This document shows positions 49,364 to 62,900 of a DNA stretch of 64,000 nt, piece by piece. Each line of letters opens with the position of its first letter. Within the stretch, counting starts at the first letter, position 1. The DNA lies in the NCBI RefSeq assembly GCF_905475345.1, contig NC_066602.1, forward strand, positions 4,362,814 through 4,426,813, in the 5' to 3' direction. The DNA is from Vespula vulgaris (Eukaryota; Arthropoda; Insecta; Hymenoptera; Vespidae). Below the pieces are notes generated by a model. The model was not told the origin of the DNA. It was given only the letters and a program-made list of their open reading frames with translations, and searched no databases. The position numbers were made by a program, and so were the translations under genes.

Positions 49364-49617
49364 GATGATCTATGGATGATATATTTCTCTTTCTGTCTTT
49401 CTTTTCATACAAAAACTTAAATTCTTCTCCAATAATAAGAAAACGTTTGTTTTAAATACAATATCTCAAATATTTTGTGCTTGAGATAATGATGATCTAT
49501 AGATCGATCATAGTTTCTCTTTTTCTTTTTTTTTCGTATAAATAACATAAATACCCTCGTCGAGAATAAGGAAAAGTTTACTCTAAATATTGTGAATATT
49601 TTCTCTTGAGATATATA
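49364..49617. repeat. Tandem duplication, period 127 bp
   Basis: GATGATCTATGGATGATATA at 49364 recurs as GATGATCTATAGATCGATCA at 49491. Both are followed by a TTTCTCTTT tract, a CATAAA block, CTCGAGAATAAG/CTCCAATAATAAG, and TTGAGATA. Confidence 0.85.
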
Positions 49618-50013
49618 CGTGTAATGAAAATTTTATATAGTTTACAAAAATATATATACTTTGTGCTTAGAAAAATGTCAAAAGTTTCTCTTAAGGTGAG
49701 AGACAAAGTCCTGGCGACGGCGAGGAAAGAAAGCACGGCACGCCATCGCTTCATTTAAAATGCAAATTCGTTTGGCTTGGCGTGAACCAAGGCGGCCCGA
49801 ATTATTCTAATTACCCCTCCGTCCTCTCCCCCATATACCGTTCTTTTATTCTTTCCAAGCATGGACAATATATAATGTTACAAGAGAGAAAGAAAAAGCC
49901 GATCGATCGTTTACCACTTGTGTGATCATTAGTTTTCCAAATGTTTCGAATAGAAGAGTATGTCATGGACTTGACCTTTTCAATGTGTTCATGTATTTTT
50001 TTTACCATCATCA

Positions 50014-50047
50014 TCGTCGTCATCGTCGTCGTCGTCGTCGTCATCGT
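50014..50047. repeat. (TCG)n microsatellite
   Basis: CATCATCGTCGTCATCGTCG-type trinucleotides. Confidence 0.95.
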
Positions 50048-50651
50048 CGACTATAACCGAAACTTTACGTAATCGATCTTTTAATAAATGTCGTTCTTAT
50101 GTATCAAATCTTTTCGTCTCGAAATTCTCACAATTTTTCTTTCATGAATTAAAATAGACAAAAGAGAAAAAAATATATAGTACAAATTCGACGAGAAAAT
50201 TAATATTACGAGAAAGAAGAAGATACATGTATATTCGATGCAGAAATTCGCGCCAAATTTTCTCAATGAGATGACATTGATTAAAAATGTTATTGATTAT
50301 TACAAATGGGAAATCGATATAAACAAAAAAGATACTTTCCGTTTAAAAATTCCTACGTAGCAAAAAGAAGAAGTGAACGAGTTTCATTGGTGAATATTTT
50401 GAGAAAAAGAGAAAAGAAAAAAGGATATAACTTAGGATGCGGTAAGCTGGCATGAGTTTACGCATAAGCGTGTGCAAAGTGTAAGTTGGAAAGAGGCATA
50501 GATTATCGTGCTAACGTGTTCACGATCCAAGCGAGATGTCGTGTTCATGTAGACCTAATATATTCAGATTTTTATGGCTGGTGGCGTATCGGAGATACGA
50601 GAGTCCACCACCCTCCCAACGCCCCCGCGACCCTTCTCGCGAACACTCACC

Positions 50652-50652
50652 A

Positions 50653-50715
<63 letters not shown>
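50652..50715. repeat. (CT)n microsatellite
   Basis: Two CT blocks separated by GTCTCTCTTT. Confidence 0.95.
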
Positions 50716-50719
<4 letters not shown>

Positions 50720-51327
50720 GTCAAACCTTCTCTTGGCGTAAGCACTTAAAGGCACACACAGGGTAACCTAATGAATAAACAAAAACTAGATTTAGCTTAA
50801 GGCTTACACACGTAAAAGCGTGACCTTAGCGACTATTTACTCGTAACAAACGCGAGGTTCTCAACCTAAATGAAAATCTCATCGTTATATTCGATTAATT
50901 TTATTTATCATGATGTCGAATATGAAAGAAAAAAGTCTTATTTATCCAGCATCGAAATCACCGAAAAGGATAAGGGCAAGAGAGCCAAAGAGCGTGTGTT
51001 GCAATGCTTGGAAAGATTTTGCTTGGTCGAAGGTACTTACTAAGATCGTGAGAATGGCGTCGGTTAGGATGATAGGGTTGCAGACACGTGTTTGTAAGAG
51101 TAACATCGGCAAAACAAATGGCATGCGAGAAATCTCATGCTCGCTGCTGCTCCTGCTGCTGTTGCTTCTGCTGCAGTTCTGCTTCGCCTTCCTCAAGTTC
51201 TCTACCTTCTACCATCTCCCTCTACGGTCTACTATAATCGCTCAATCCTCATTATCGAGATATTTTGTTGGCAAGACAATGGTCTTTCTCAATGGCTTCT
51301 GTTATAATCTTCAATGATTCATGTTCA

Positions 51328-51425
51328 ACACATGATTGTTCTTTTCTTGTAATGGAAAAAAAAAAAGAAAAGAAAATTATCTTTGAAGTGAAAAGACATG
51401 AGACATGATTGTTCTTATCTTGTAA
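51328..51425. repeat. Tandem duplication, period 73 bp
   Basis: ACACATGATTGTTCTTTTCT at 51328 recurs as AGACATGATTGTTCTTATCT at 51401, each followed by TGTAA and a purine tract ending GAAAATTAT. Confidence 0.85.
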
Positions 51426-51750
51426 AGAGAAAAGAAACTGAAAGAAGGAGAAGAAAATTATTGTAAAAGTTGAAGGATACCAGTTTGTCTTGCTAAAAAA
51501 AAAATTAGTATCAGGATAAAAGAGGAAAATTGTGAAAACTAGAAAACTCTAAGCGTGATTGTAGTTAGATCAGGAAAAAGGAAAACAAATTATTTATTGC
51601 AAAGCCAAGAGAAATAACAGAAAAAAATAATAGTACAGAAAGTAAGAAAAAAAGATTATATTAATTATTATTACGCTTGATATTAATATCTAATTATAAA
51701 GAAAAATTAAATTATAAATGACTATTATCTAATCGAAAAGACACAAGATG

Positions 51751-51960
51751 AAAGTACCCTTGTAATACAACCCCTCAAAAGACCAACCACAAAAATCAGT
51801 TTCAACTCTAACCACAAAACGAAGCCACCCTTATTATACAACCCTTCAAAAGACTACCCATAAAAATCACTTTGAAATCCAAAAATACCATAATAACAAA
51901 ACCACCCTTATTTCTCAATCCTTCTCTTCCTCCGTAAAAACCAAAAGGATCAAACTCATC
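51751..51960. repeat. Tandem repeat, two to three units of about 71-78 bp
   Basis: Units starting at 51751, 51822 and (partial) 51900 share the order CACCCTTATTATACAACCC, TCAAAAGACTA, CATAAAAATCA, and the segment is strongly C/A-biased on the + strand. A minus-strand open frame across it (52011-51808) reflects this composition. Confidence 0.75.
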
Positions 51961-52178
51961 AAACTCCTCAATAAAAAAAAAAACTACACAAAAAATAATG
52001 TTGAAATTCAAAAAAGGTATTTCTCATAAGGATAGCCATAGGAGAAAGCGTAACGCGTGTAATAATTCGATCAGATTAAGGTCCCAAGCGAGGCCGAGCG
52101 TGTAAGCAGGCCTAATAGGGGGTAAGCATCGACTTCGAAGGAGGGTCGGAGGTCGATCGTACTCCGATGTACGTGGTG

Positions 52179-52228
52179 CACCTACTACTACTACTACTAC
52201 TAATCTACTACTACTACTAGTACTACTA
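52179..52228. repeat. (CTA)n microsatellite
   Basis: Two runs of CTA separated by AT. Confidence 0.95.
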
Positions 52229-52394
52229 CCTGTACTCTTCCTTGAGTAGAGACCAAGGAAGCAAGGGTAAAAACGTTGAACGACGAGAAGGGGAAAGGGA
52301 GGGGGAAGGGAAGCTTTGGTAATCGCGCATTAATTTGCATCACAAAGTACACGCCACCCGCCACGCTACGCACGCATTCCACGTACTTTTCCGC

Positions 52395-52395
<1 letters not shown>

Positions 52396-52455
<60 letters not shown>
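52396..52455. repeat. (CT)n microsatellite
   Basis: Nearly pure, about 28 units. Confidence 0.95.
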
Positions 52456-52457
<2 letters not shown>

Positions 52458-53565
52458 GCCACTCTCATTCCATATTTCTCTCCTTTTCTACCCTCATCTA
52501 TTTTTTCTCTATTATTTCTTTTACTATACTTCCAAACTAAAATTTGCAATCAAATTAATGTTTCCTCGCATATATATGTATATATATATTTTTTTTCTAA
52601 TAATCTCGTAAAATAATCTTTATAATTTTCTTATTTCAATTTAATTTAATTAATTAATTCTCTCATTTATTTATTAATATATTTATTTAAGTAATTCGTT
52701 TGAATCGACATATGTATTTATTAATTTAAATGTCATTTAGTGTATGTAAACGGGAGAAAACGAGACGGAAACGAATTCTTACTTATCTTAATCATCTTTC
52801 TCTTTCTCTCTCTCTCTCTCTTTTTCATACTCGATTGTGGCCTAAATCTCTGTACGATCATATCTTATGAGAGAAATGAGAATCACGGTTGGCCGACTAC
52901 CGGCAATATTTAGCCGCGCTTCGGCTTATCGGTACGGTTGCATATTTAAGGGTTGCCATGTCAAGCGTCAAGCGCGCCCTTTGAATACATTTAAATTCAT
53001 TATCCACGGCGACTATAACTCCGTTTCTTCGCGCCACTTCCATGCCACTCTTGTATTGTATAATAAAGACTCTTTATAAGTTGTATTTAATAAGTAGATA
53101 TATATGTGTACATACATATTGTGTATACGTGTGTGTATATTCTCTTGGAGAATCAAAAGGTGACTAGGTCATTCATTAATTTATTTACATTATTTTATTC
53201 CGATAATTCGGGAAATTCAGACTCATCTTTATTTGATCACCATTGAAATATATTGAAGATTATTTAGATTATAAACTTGTTGATATTTTAGAAAATTGAT
53301 AAAATTTTTATTATAAAAAATCATTTGAATTCGTCAAAGCAAATTTTGTATATGAAATTCTCGGAATTATCAATTCTCAAAATTACCAATTTTTATTAAA
53401 ATCTGATAGAGAATGTTTGTATGAAACCCTGATGATTTTTTCTTTACAAATTTGTCTAATTCTCTCATCCCGAATTTTCAATATATATATATTTATTTAT
53501 TTATTTATTTATTTATTTATATTTATACATATATTCTAAATAATAACAATTCTAATCTGTTTTAG
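52456..53565. other. Sequence upstream of the Pox neuro start exon
   Basis: AT-rich with a GC-richer patch at 52850-53050 and (TTTA)n at 53490-53520. The open frame at 52867-53079 is not recognisable. The region ends in the branch-point-like CTAAT and acceptor TTTTAG at 53565. Confidence 0.5.
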
Positions 53566-54104
53566 GAAGAGAACCGAAAACAGACGTTTTACCATGCCGC
53601 ATACAGGTGAGTCACGAAGGTTAGAATTTTCAGCTTTCAACAATAAATCAAGACAACATATCCGCGAGAAAAGGAGCAACGAAAGGGAGAACTCTCTTCT
53701 TCTTCTTCTTCTTCTTCTTCTTCTTCTTCTTCGTCTTCTTCTTCTTCGAAAGAGAGATCGAGATCAAGATTGGATCGAGAAATATATTAAAATCGAGAAC
53801 GACGAGTATATCTTTTGATATTCCTTTTTTTTTATATTCATTCGAGAATGATTTATAAAACGTCGGATTATAAATTGTCGTTAATCGTATCAAGACGGCA
53901 AGATCAAAAGTATCGATATATTGAAGATTTAAGTAATTTTCTTGAAACTCCTTTCAAGATCGTCAAAATTCACAAAAGCATTTCATTATAAACGATTTTA
54001 ATGATATTCTTTGTGGGGTTTCTCTTATTTCATTCGTGTATTACTAGTTCTCGATCTTATCTTCTTCTTCTTTGCTGTCCCTCTCTACCTCTCTCCCTCT
54101 CTTC

Positions 54105-54135
<31 letters not shown>

Positions 54136-55822
54136 TCTAAAACATAAAACGTTTCGATCATTTTCGTTTACGATCTGTAGATCTTATAGACTGTTTACGA
54201 CTTTTCATTTTTTTTCCTTCAAAATTTTTCACTTATACGCCACACACACACACACACAGTTGTATACATATACTTATTATATACTTATCTTACATGCACG
54301 CGTCATGTAATATTGTTATTATTATTATTATTTATGATCCAAAAATCTTTAAACATTCTTTTCTATTTTTCTCTTCGCCAACAATAGAGAGACATCATTC
54401 TCACTAAATACAAAAACTACTTTTGCTTACATAGATATTACTTTATATACATATTATAGTCATATTTATAAATCAAGTAAATAAGTAAATAGTGAGAGAA
54501 TTAAAGTAAAAAAAGAAAAAAGAGAGAGAGAAAGAAAGGAACTGTATGAAAGTTGAGAAAAAAGAAAAAAAAAGAGAAAAAAGGTGCATGCGATATGGCG
54601 TTAATGTAAGAAGATAATATCGAAATAGGGAGGGATGAAGAGCCGGCCATTTATAAGATCATTTTCATTAAAGGAATATCGGCCTATTAAATACTTATTA
54701 AATACTTGAAGAGTTCTTAAAAAGAAAAAAGAAAGAAAAGATAAAAAAGAAAAAGAAAGTTTACATACTCAAGAATTTCCTTAAGAAAACAAACACACGT
54801 GTGTACGAGAGAAAAAGAAAGAGAGAGAATCTATTAGCTTAGATGTATCGTGATTGGAGGTAAAGGCAGGTGTATAAAGTTCGGGCAGAAACCTAAATGG
54901 CATTCGTGATAGCGATCATTTCCGGTCCGCATTAGTTTACCGTCTCTCGAGCAACGTAAGCATCGTATCGCGAATACATACATACGTATCTACTTAAAGA
55001 TTGCAACGGAGCATCCAAATGACACTACTTTTCCTATTAATATCACATTTTCGATGGCGAATTTTGATTTTCCATCATACATATATATTTAACACCATAC
55101 ATCTACATTTAATGTCATACATGCACATTTGACGTCATAAATATACATTTGACACTATAACTGCATATTTGACACCATTAATATACAAATATATACGTTA
55201 ATACATACATACACATGTGACATGATAAATGCACATGAACATACATAAATCCAAATTTGAAATCATACATATCCATGTATAATACATACATAAATACGCA
55301 TTGGACATCATAAATTGAGCATATATACGTGGTCATATGTTTTCAATTTACGCAGATGGGACGTTAACGTTCACAGTGTTATGAAATTCTTTCGTTATGG
55401 GAGATGAGAAACGTCGGGTTACATCGGATTCGCTTGATTTAGCTGAGTGCACTTTGGTGCGGTGTAGTGCAGTGCAGTGCAGTGCAGTGCAGTGCAGTGC
55501 TGCGGCGCATAGCAGTGTCGGTGCCGTTGCCGGTGCCGTTGCCGGTGCCGGTGTCGGTGCCGTTGCCGGTGCCGGTGTCGGTGCCGGTGCCGATGCCAGT
55601 GCCGGTGCATTCAGGATTATTTTTCAAAGGCATTATTTTTCGTGAATTCGGACCAGCTTGATTTTTATGTAGATAGGACCGCCTTCCTGCTTGCTTTTTG
55701 CCGTAATAATAATTTGGCCCTCTCCCTCCTCCGGCTCTCCTATACTCGTGCTCGAGACCGCTTGGTATAAGCGCTATAATTTCCTCTACTTATTCCCCTC
55801 AGGCCGATTCAGGTAGTCGTTC

Positions 55823-55866
<44 letters not shown>

Positions 55867-57285
55867 TTTTTTCTTTTATTCAGAAATTGTCACAAACAAT
55901 AATATAGCACAGTGTTCGCAAAATTAATTCCTTTTTATATACTTTTATTGTTTATGATTACTAGATTATTATTGTCACATTTCTATTTGTATTATGTAAT
56001 TATATATGTTATTATTAAAAATAGTAAGAATTGTTATCATTATTATTATTATTAAGGGTGTTTTGGACAGAAGAATGATTGAACGAATCTTTGAACTTTG
56101 ATCAAAATTATTTAATCGCTCGATAGGAGAATGAAAACAATTATTGGCAGAGAATTTTAAATGAAAATTGATGATCCTCGTGAATAGACATCTCCCCGTT
56201 AAGTCGAGAGGGACAAATTGCCATAAAAATTATAGGGAATCGATCGAAGCGTGTCTTTTCAACGATAAAACTTTCAAAATTAGTGTCGAATAGATAGAAA
56301 AGAAATCTCGTTATTTTTTCGTTCGGAATTTTTATGAGATCGACGACCGTTCGAAATCATCCTTTTACCTGTAACACTTCGCGTTTTATATCTATTTGGT
56401 TATTTACATACTCATAAAATGTAGATTTTTAAATTAACGATTTGTTTTTTTATATCATTCATATATATTTTATTTAAATACGCCCATTATCGAAATTTAT
56501 CATGAAAAATACTATAAATATAATATCGATATATTACATATAAATACGTAAATGATACTAAACAAGATCAATATTTTCTATATGTAATATTTATAACACA
56601 GAATATTTTAGATAATGTAAAAATGTTTTTGACAAATTTATTTACATCACTTATCAGTCAACTCGATATAAATAAAACAAGAATAATTTATTCTACCTGA
56701 AGAAAATTAAAAAAGAAAATAATACACATATAACATCACACTCTTCATTTATACTTACTTACATTGGAAATGAATTATAAATAAGTATCAATATATAAAA
56801 ATATTTATTTTTTATAGGTCAAGCAGGAGTGAATCAACTTGGTGGTGTTTTTGTTAATGGCAGACCTTTACCAGACTGTGTACGTCAACGTATCGTACAA
56901 CTAGCATTAGTCGGTGTTAGACCTTGCGATATCTCACGACAATTACTCGTCTCTCATGGCTGTGTTTCCAAAATATTAACAAGATTTTACGAAACTGGAA
57001 GTATCAGACCAGGTAGCATCGGTGGAAGTAAAACTAAGGTTTGTCTATATTTTTTATAATCGAGTCACATTTTTTATTGGTTGAACAAACCCGAAAATAT
57101 ATTTATTACATATTAAAATTATTTTTATTATTATTATTATCTTAATCTGAGGCTTTGATCTATACGAGATCAATAGCCCATATATATGAAAATAAAGCGG
57201 TATGTACAAGTTTTACATCTAAAAGTTGTGTCCCATTAAAACACAATTATCTTTAAACAAAATAGAACTTTTTGGTAAACTTATC

Positions 57286-57317
<32 letters not shown>

Positions 57318-58935
57318 TTTGGTTTTGTGATCGTATTCATTCGACAAAAAAAAAGAGATGAATAAGCAACAACAACAAAATCAAAGGACCCAATGTAGTT
57401 AGGAACGAAGGGAAAGAGAGAGAGATAGAGAAAGAGAGAGAGAGAGAAAGGGGGAAGGTAGATAATATAGCGAGAAGATAGAGGATGCTTCGGACATTCC
57501 TGATGTGATTTTAAGTAAGGCCTGTGTTTGTATGTGTGTGTTGACCATAAGACGCAATTATCCAAACACCTTGCGACGTCCTACATTTGCATAATTTCAT
57601 GGCTTTTGCACGCTTTTCTTGTTCGCGTTTGTACGTTCGCACGGTACGCCCAGTTTGTGAATCACGGGATGATGTGTGATCATCGTTTTATGGGATCTCG
57701 TATGTTAAATTAATCAAGTACTCGATGTGAAAATGATTTCGATCTTCTTTTCGGTAGCTCAAAAATAAAAAGAAATAACAATGAACGTAACAAAATAATT
57801 ATATTTTTCTGTAATATCTAATATCTACAAATCCTAAGTGATTTTAAAAATCAATCACTCTTTTTCAAAACTTTAGATTAATGTTTTTATTCAGATTGTA
57901 CAAGCTTAACTGCAAGCTTAAAAAGTTTCAAAAAAAAATAATTGATTTTATGCTCCCACCCTTTATGTATTTCAATAATAATTTACAACAAAAATAAGAG
58001 AAATATCTACATTTTGGATCAATAACTAAACCATTTTTTTATGTTTTACATGTTTTCATAAATTTTCAAGATTTACATGTTTTCTCATAAAAGCTCCATG
58101 AGAATCTTGTGGCGTAATGTAAATGGCATATTCGATAAAAGTTTTATGAAATACATTAACTTACGTTACATCGATCTAAAATAATGTTACGTCGTAATAA
58201 ATGTCTACTTTTAAAACGAGTATACGAGGCCATAGATCTTCTCTTTTTCTATACACACACGCGCGCGCGCGCGCACACACACTATATGTATATATATATT
58301 TTTAGAATTGATTTTGATTGTCAATCATAAACTATATATATACAGAATAGGCAAAAATTTTCATAGATTTATAGTTTTATATAGAAAAAAAAAAAAATTT
58401 GTCTAAAAAGTCTCGAAACATTTATAAAATCATTTTTGACCCTAGGACACTGTGCCTCATCCTGTATAAACTAAATTTTCTTTAAATAACGACAAGAAAA
58501 AATATTCTCTTCGTTCTCTGATGTGCTTGATAATATCGTAGAAAATGATGAAAACGATTTTGAGTGTAATTCTACTTCAACCCTAATAGATCCCTTAGGC
58601 ATGTGATTCTACGCGCACACGCACACACACCTACACACACACATTAATGACTATATAATTCTACGGTTCACACGTATGAAAAATTTCTTATAGGATGCAT
58701 CTCTTTCTTGGCCTTAGAAAAATTAAAAAACTATGAATAAATTTATTATTGTAGATATACACCGAATTTTTGAAAATATTACATTTTCCCTTCTTACTCG
58801 TGAAAATATAAGATACTTATTGATATCGATTTTATTAGTTTCGCCTAATCATTCGAAGCTTCGAAGATCAAAGAAAAGTAACAGGAAAAAAAGAAACTGT
58901 CTAGATCTTTATCACGATACCTGCATCTCTCTCTC

Positions 58936-58977
<42 letters not shown>

Positions 58978-59894
58978 CTCACTATAAGAGGTAGATCACA
59001 AGATAGTAAACCTTCAAAGAGGCTTTTACGATAATTAAAGTGATCGGTAATTAAAATGATCGATAATTGGATAACGAGTGGTCTTCTTGTTCTTTTTTCT
59101 TTTTTTTTTCTCGAAATCGGATACAGCTTGTGCGTGTATGTGTATGTGTGGTATAAAATTAACACACAAAGCTATCCCTTTAAGTTCCTTTTTTCTTTCA
59201 TTGTCATCTCTTCCATTAAGAACACCTACTATTTAATACCGACCAAAAAGGTAAAGCTATCTGTGATCCTAGGATTCGAACAATAGCGGTCTTATAATTA
59301 CATTAAAGAAAATGTCTATTATAGTACAACTGTCAAATATGAGACATTAGTGACCAGCTGTTTTTCTAGAAATTCAATTTGAATTTTTAATATTTCGATG
59401 TAGATTCATTACTTGGATACATTTAGTTAACAGAGTGGGTAGAGTAATAAGTAGCGTATTAGATTCCTAAGCAGGAATCCTGGGTTCGAATCCCACCTAG
59501 GAGTTTGTTTTTTTTTTTCATATTTTAATTTTTTTAATTTTTCGACAGAACATCTAACATTTTTATAAATATCATATTGATAGAAATCGTAATTGTAAGA
59601 GAAAATAAATGGAAATGTATAAGTAGAAAATGTTTTGAGTAGAACATTGTTAAGAAAGTATAGAAGGAAAGATAGGTAAAAATCAGGGATGAATCGATCT
59701 AGAATGTAATTTCCAGAAGCTTTGCGCATCGTTCAATTTGGCATACGAGCTATGGAATTAATTACCAAACTATCGAGACGATCTACACGTGTTTCTCCCG
59801 TACACATGAGGTAACATTTTCGATGCGTGTCCTCGTAAGTACTTTCGCCTGTTATCTGTAAGCATACGCGTGCGCTCCAATACGATACGATAGT

Positions 59895-59940
<46 letters not shown>

Positions 59941-62900
59941 GAGAGAGACAGAGAGAGAGAGAAAGAGAGAAACAAAGAGAGAGAGAGAGAGAGAGGATAA
60001 TGGGGCGACATCACGAGAGAGAAAATTGTCTCATGAAAAATGCACGCCCAGTCGAAGGAGCGAAGGTAATAAAGTGGAACGTCATGGGCGACGAAAAAAG
60101 AAAAAAAAGAAAACGAAAAAATCTGCTGCTATCTCTTTCCAACTTTGATCTCTTTCCTTTCTTTTCTCTTTTTCGTGGTATTCGTGGTAAATGTAATGCC
60201 CGCGTCACTCTTTTACCACAGCTGTAAAGGAATCTCTTTTTAACAGGTAGAACAACATTCAAATTTTCCCGCCTTAATGACCCACGCTTAACTCGTTCGC
60301 AAGTTCGTCGATGACTGATTATCATCAGAATAATCCGATCAATCAGACAAACGAGATCAATGTGTATGTGTGTATGCGTGTATAGACATCAATTTAGATT
60401 GTAAACAATAATGAAAATTTTGTTGAGTTTTGTGAAATTTTGTTGCGGAACAAAACTGTCTTTATGAATCATTTTTCTTCATTTTTCAATTATTGTTAAT
60501 TATCGTTCAAAACTTTCTGGATCGATGGATCCTTTCGAGTACTATCTACGAGCAGAGAGAGAGAGAGAGAGAGAGAAAGAAAAACGTTCAGTTTTCCAGG
60601 TTTATCAGGTAATTAAGATCTAAACAGACTAGTCCTACAATGTTTACTTTTCAACTTGAATGATTTAGATGGAAGAGAACATAGAAAGAAACATATAAAA
60701 TGTATTCTCACATGAATGAAGTCGTTGTTGATTTCTCCTTTTTTCTGACGAATTGCATCGATTCATACAAGTTAATCTGTTCTTAGAGTTCTTATATAGT
60801 TTTCATCATAATATAAATTCCTATTTAATATTTCACATTTTAATTATCGATAAGGATGTATACGCACACACGCATACATATATACGTGTTATTCAGCAAA
60901 ATGCATCGGTTCATAGAAATACATAGTTTTCTTATGCCGTTTGCACCGTAACATAAATTTTCAATAAATATTTCATATATTAATTATCATTTGTCTCTTT
61001 CTTTCAAACAGAATAGAAAAGGAAAGGATCGAAGATTGTTGCTAGTCCTGATAACCTTTATCAGCTAGGATGTACACACCCACACACATACATATATACA
61101 TACACACACACACACACAGTAGGTTCGTGCGGTAATTACCGAGTTGGTCAACCTGTTCGAACGGTTTGCGTTATCTAACGTTTAGCGCCATATGTCCGTC
61201 CTGCCAAACCAATTTCCTCGACCGTGTGAGCGAATACACGCGTATGGAGAGGTAGCTCGTAACGTAGGGATAGCTAGAGGTAGGGTGAGAGAGAGAGAGA
61301 GAGAGAGATCGACATTAGGACACGTATACACAACGTCGACCGAGGTAATTGTGGCAACGACGACGGAAGTGTCAGATTAGAATCTGAGATGCTCCTGGTA
61401 GCACGCGAGGCTTGTCCTAACCCTCTGAAACTATTAGGCTGACCCTCCCCGTCCTCTGCTCTTGCCATAACCGCCCTTAAACGTAGCGTACCTCGGCAGT
61501 AACTCTCAATCTTTCTACTCGAATACCAAAAATATTATAAAATTGGTTATAATTCGATCTTAAGATTTATTTGAATATTTTCGCGACATAACATATATGT
61601 GTGTGTGTGTGTGTGTGTACACACGCACGCGCGCGCGCACACACACAGACACGAAATATATACTTAAGTACGCAAGTGTATAGAGATTGAATCAAAATGT
61701 AATTGTTGTCTTTTTAACGATTACAGAAAAAGGAAAGGAAAACTAAGACGCATCTAAAACTTAAAAGAAATCCAAACACAACCCTTAATTCATAAAGTGC
61801 AAAAATTATATATAATATATAGACGTAGGTTGTACATTAGAAATAAATTTTGAACCAACAAAAATTCGAGAGAAATTAGGGAAGATCGAATTGGCAAAAA
61901 AGATTCACCCTTTTTATCTCTCTCTCCCTCTCTCCCTACTCTCTTTCTCGGTTCGTCGCCTTTGGCACGAGTCGACGATCTCAAAAATCTCGGTATGAAA
62001 CCGAATAACATTTCCATAACATTAGCATGAAATTATCAGCGGCGGCTCCTCTCTTGTTGCGTTGTATATACCATTAGTAGTCCCCTCTTTTAAAAGCTCA
62101 TTGGCAAGTAAAATTGGGAGAATCACTTTGAGATTGAGAATCACTGAACTCACTACTTTTGGAACCTTTGAAAAGGCTACGAAAATGAGCTAAACAATTT
62201 TAATAGATGACGATAGATCTCTGTTCTAATTCAAAGATCGAAAATCGTTAAAATCACTTTGGAATTGACGATTGAGAAACACTGAAGTAACTCTCTCACC
62301 TTCGAAAAGACGACGGAACTGGACAGGAATGGGGTTGGCAGATGACGATAGTTCTCTTCCTCGTACTGTCCCAAAGCGGAGGTCTAAAATCGAAATAAAG
62401 TATGTAGTAGGTTTATAACCCACCTACCGGACTTTAGTTGGTTATCTTGATCGTTGACCCTGGTCTTATGGATCCTCTTCTTCACCTGTGCTCGACATAT
62501 GCCGAGGACATTCTCTTTCCAACCAAATTTCCTGTCGATTCGTTTCGTTTCGTTTACATTTAACTCGATTGAGAAATAAGATGTCACGACCTGATCAATT
62601 TATTCTCAGATAGATACAACTATTACACTCGCTAATACAACTATTGAAGAAACTTTGTACGTATATCTGAAAATATGAGGGAGATAACTTATTAGATCTT
62701 GGACATATCCTTGGTAGATAATTTTAGTTAGAAAACTAAAAGCTGGATCGTAAAAGTTAAATATTCGCTCGTAATAGTCTCCCATATAACTATCAAGAAT
62801 GTAAATGGTTTCTCGTGTGTAAGAAGAAGATAATCCTGGAGTTAAATCTTTACGATCCACTGTAGAATCCTTCCTCAAATGTATCGAATGCGGTATCGCG

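Larger units (their letters stand above)
53607..56817 (+). other. Pox neuro intron 1
   Basis: This 3.2 kb intron contains (CTT)n at 53692-53750, (CT)n at 54103-54139 and 55832-55862, and (CA)n at 54242-54260. It also holds a more balanced patch at 54840-54990 with E-box GGCAGGTGT, a 20 bp minisatellite and a GC-rich repeat island (listed separately). It is a likely place for enhancers, but no specific element can be proven. Confidence 0.6.

Noticed and set aside
50910..51317. Open frame of 135 codons with a poly-Leu stretch
   Set aside because: The leucines come from a CTG microsatellite (about 51146-51172). The flanks resemble no protein and there is no supporting splice structure.
55397..55661. 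Four overlapping frames encoding Ala/Gly/Val, Pro/Val or His/Arg repeats
   Set aside because: The 5- and 6-base repeats keep several frames open at once. There is no start context, splice site or unique sequence.
56818..57038. Pax6/eyeless, Pax2/5/8 or gooseberry identity for the paired exon
   Set aside because: The MPHTGQAGVNQ start, DCVRQR, LLVSHGC and the GGSKTKQVATP linker fit Pox neuro better. A phylogeny would settle it.
59431..59503. Functional tRNA gene
   Set aside because: The T-arm is perfect, but no 5' acceptor strand pairs with CTAGGAG and the anticodon-like loop has six bases. It is reported as tRNA-like only.
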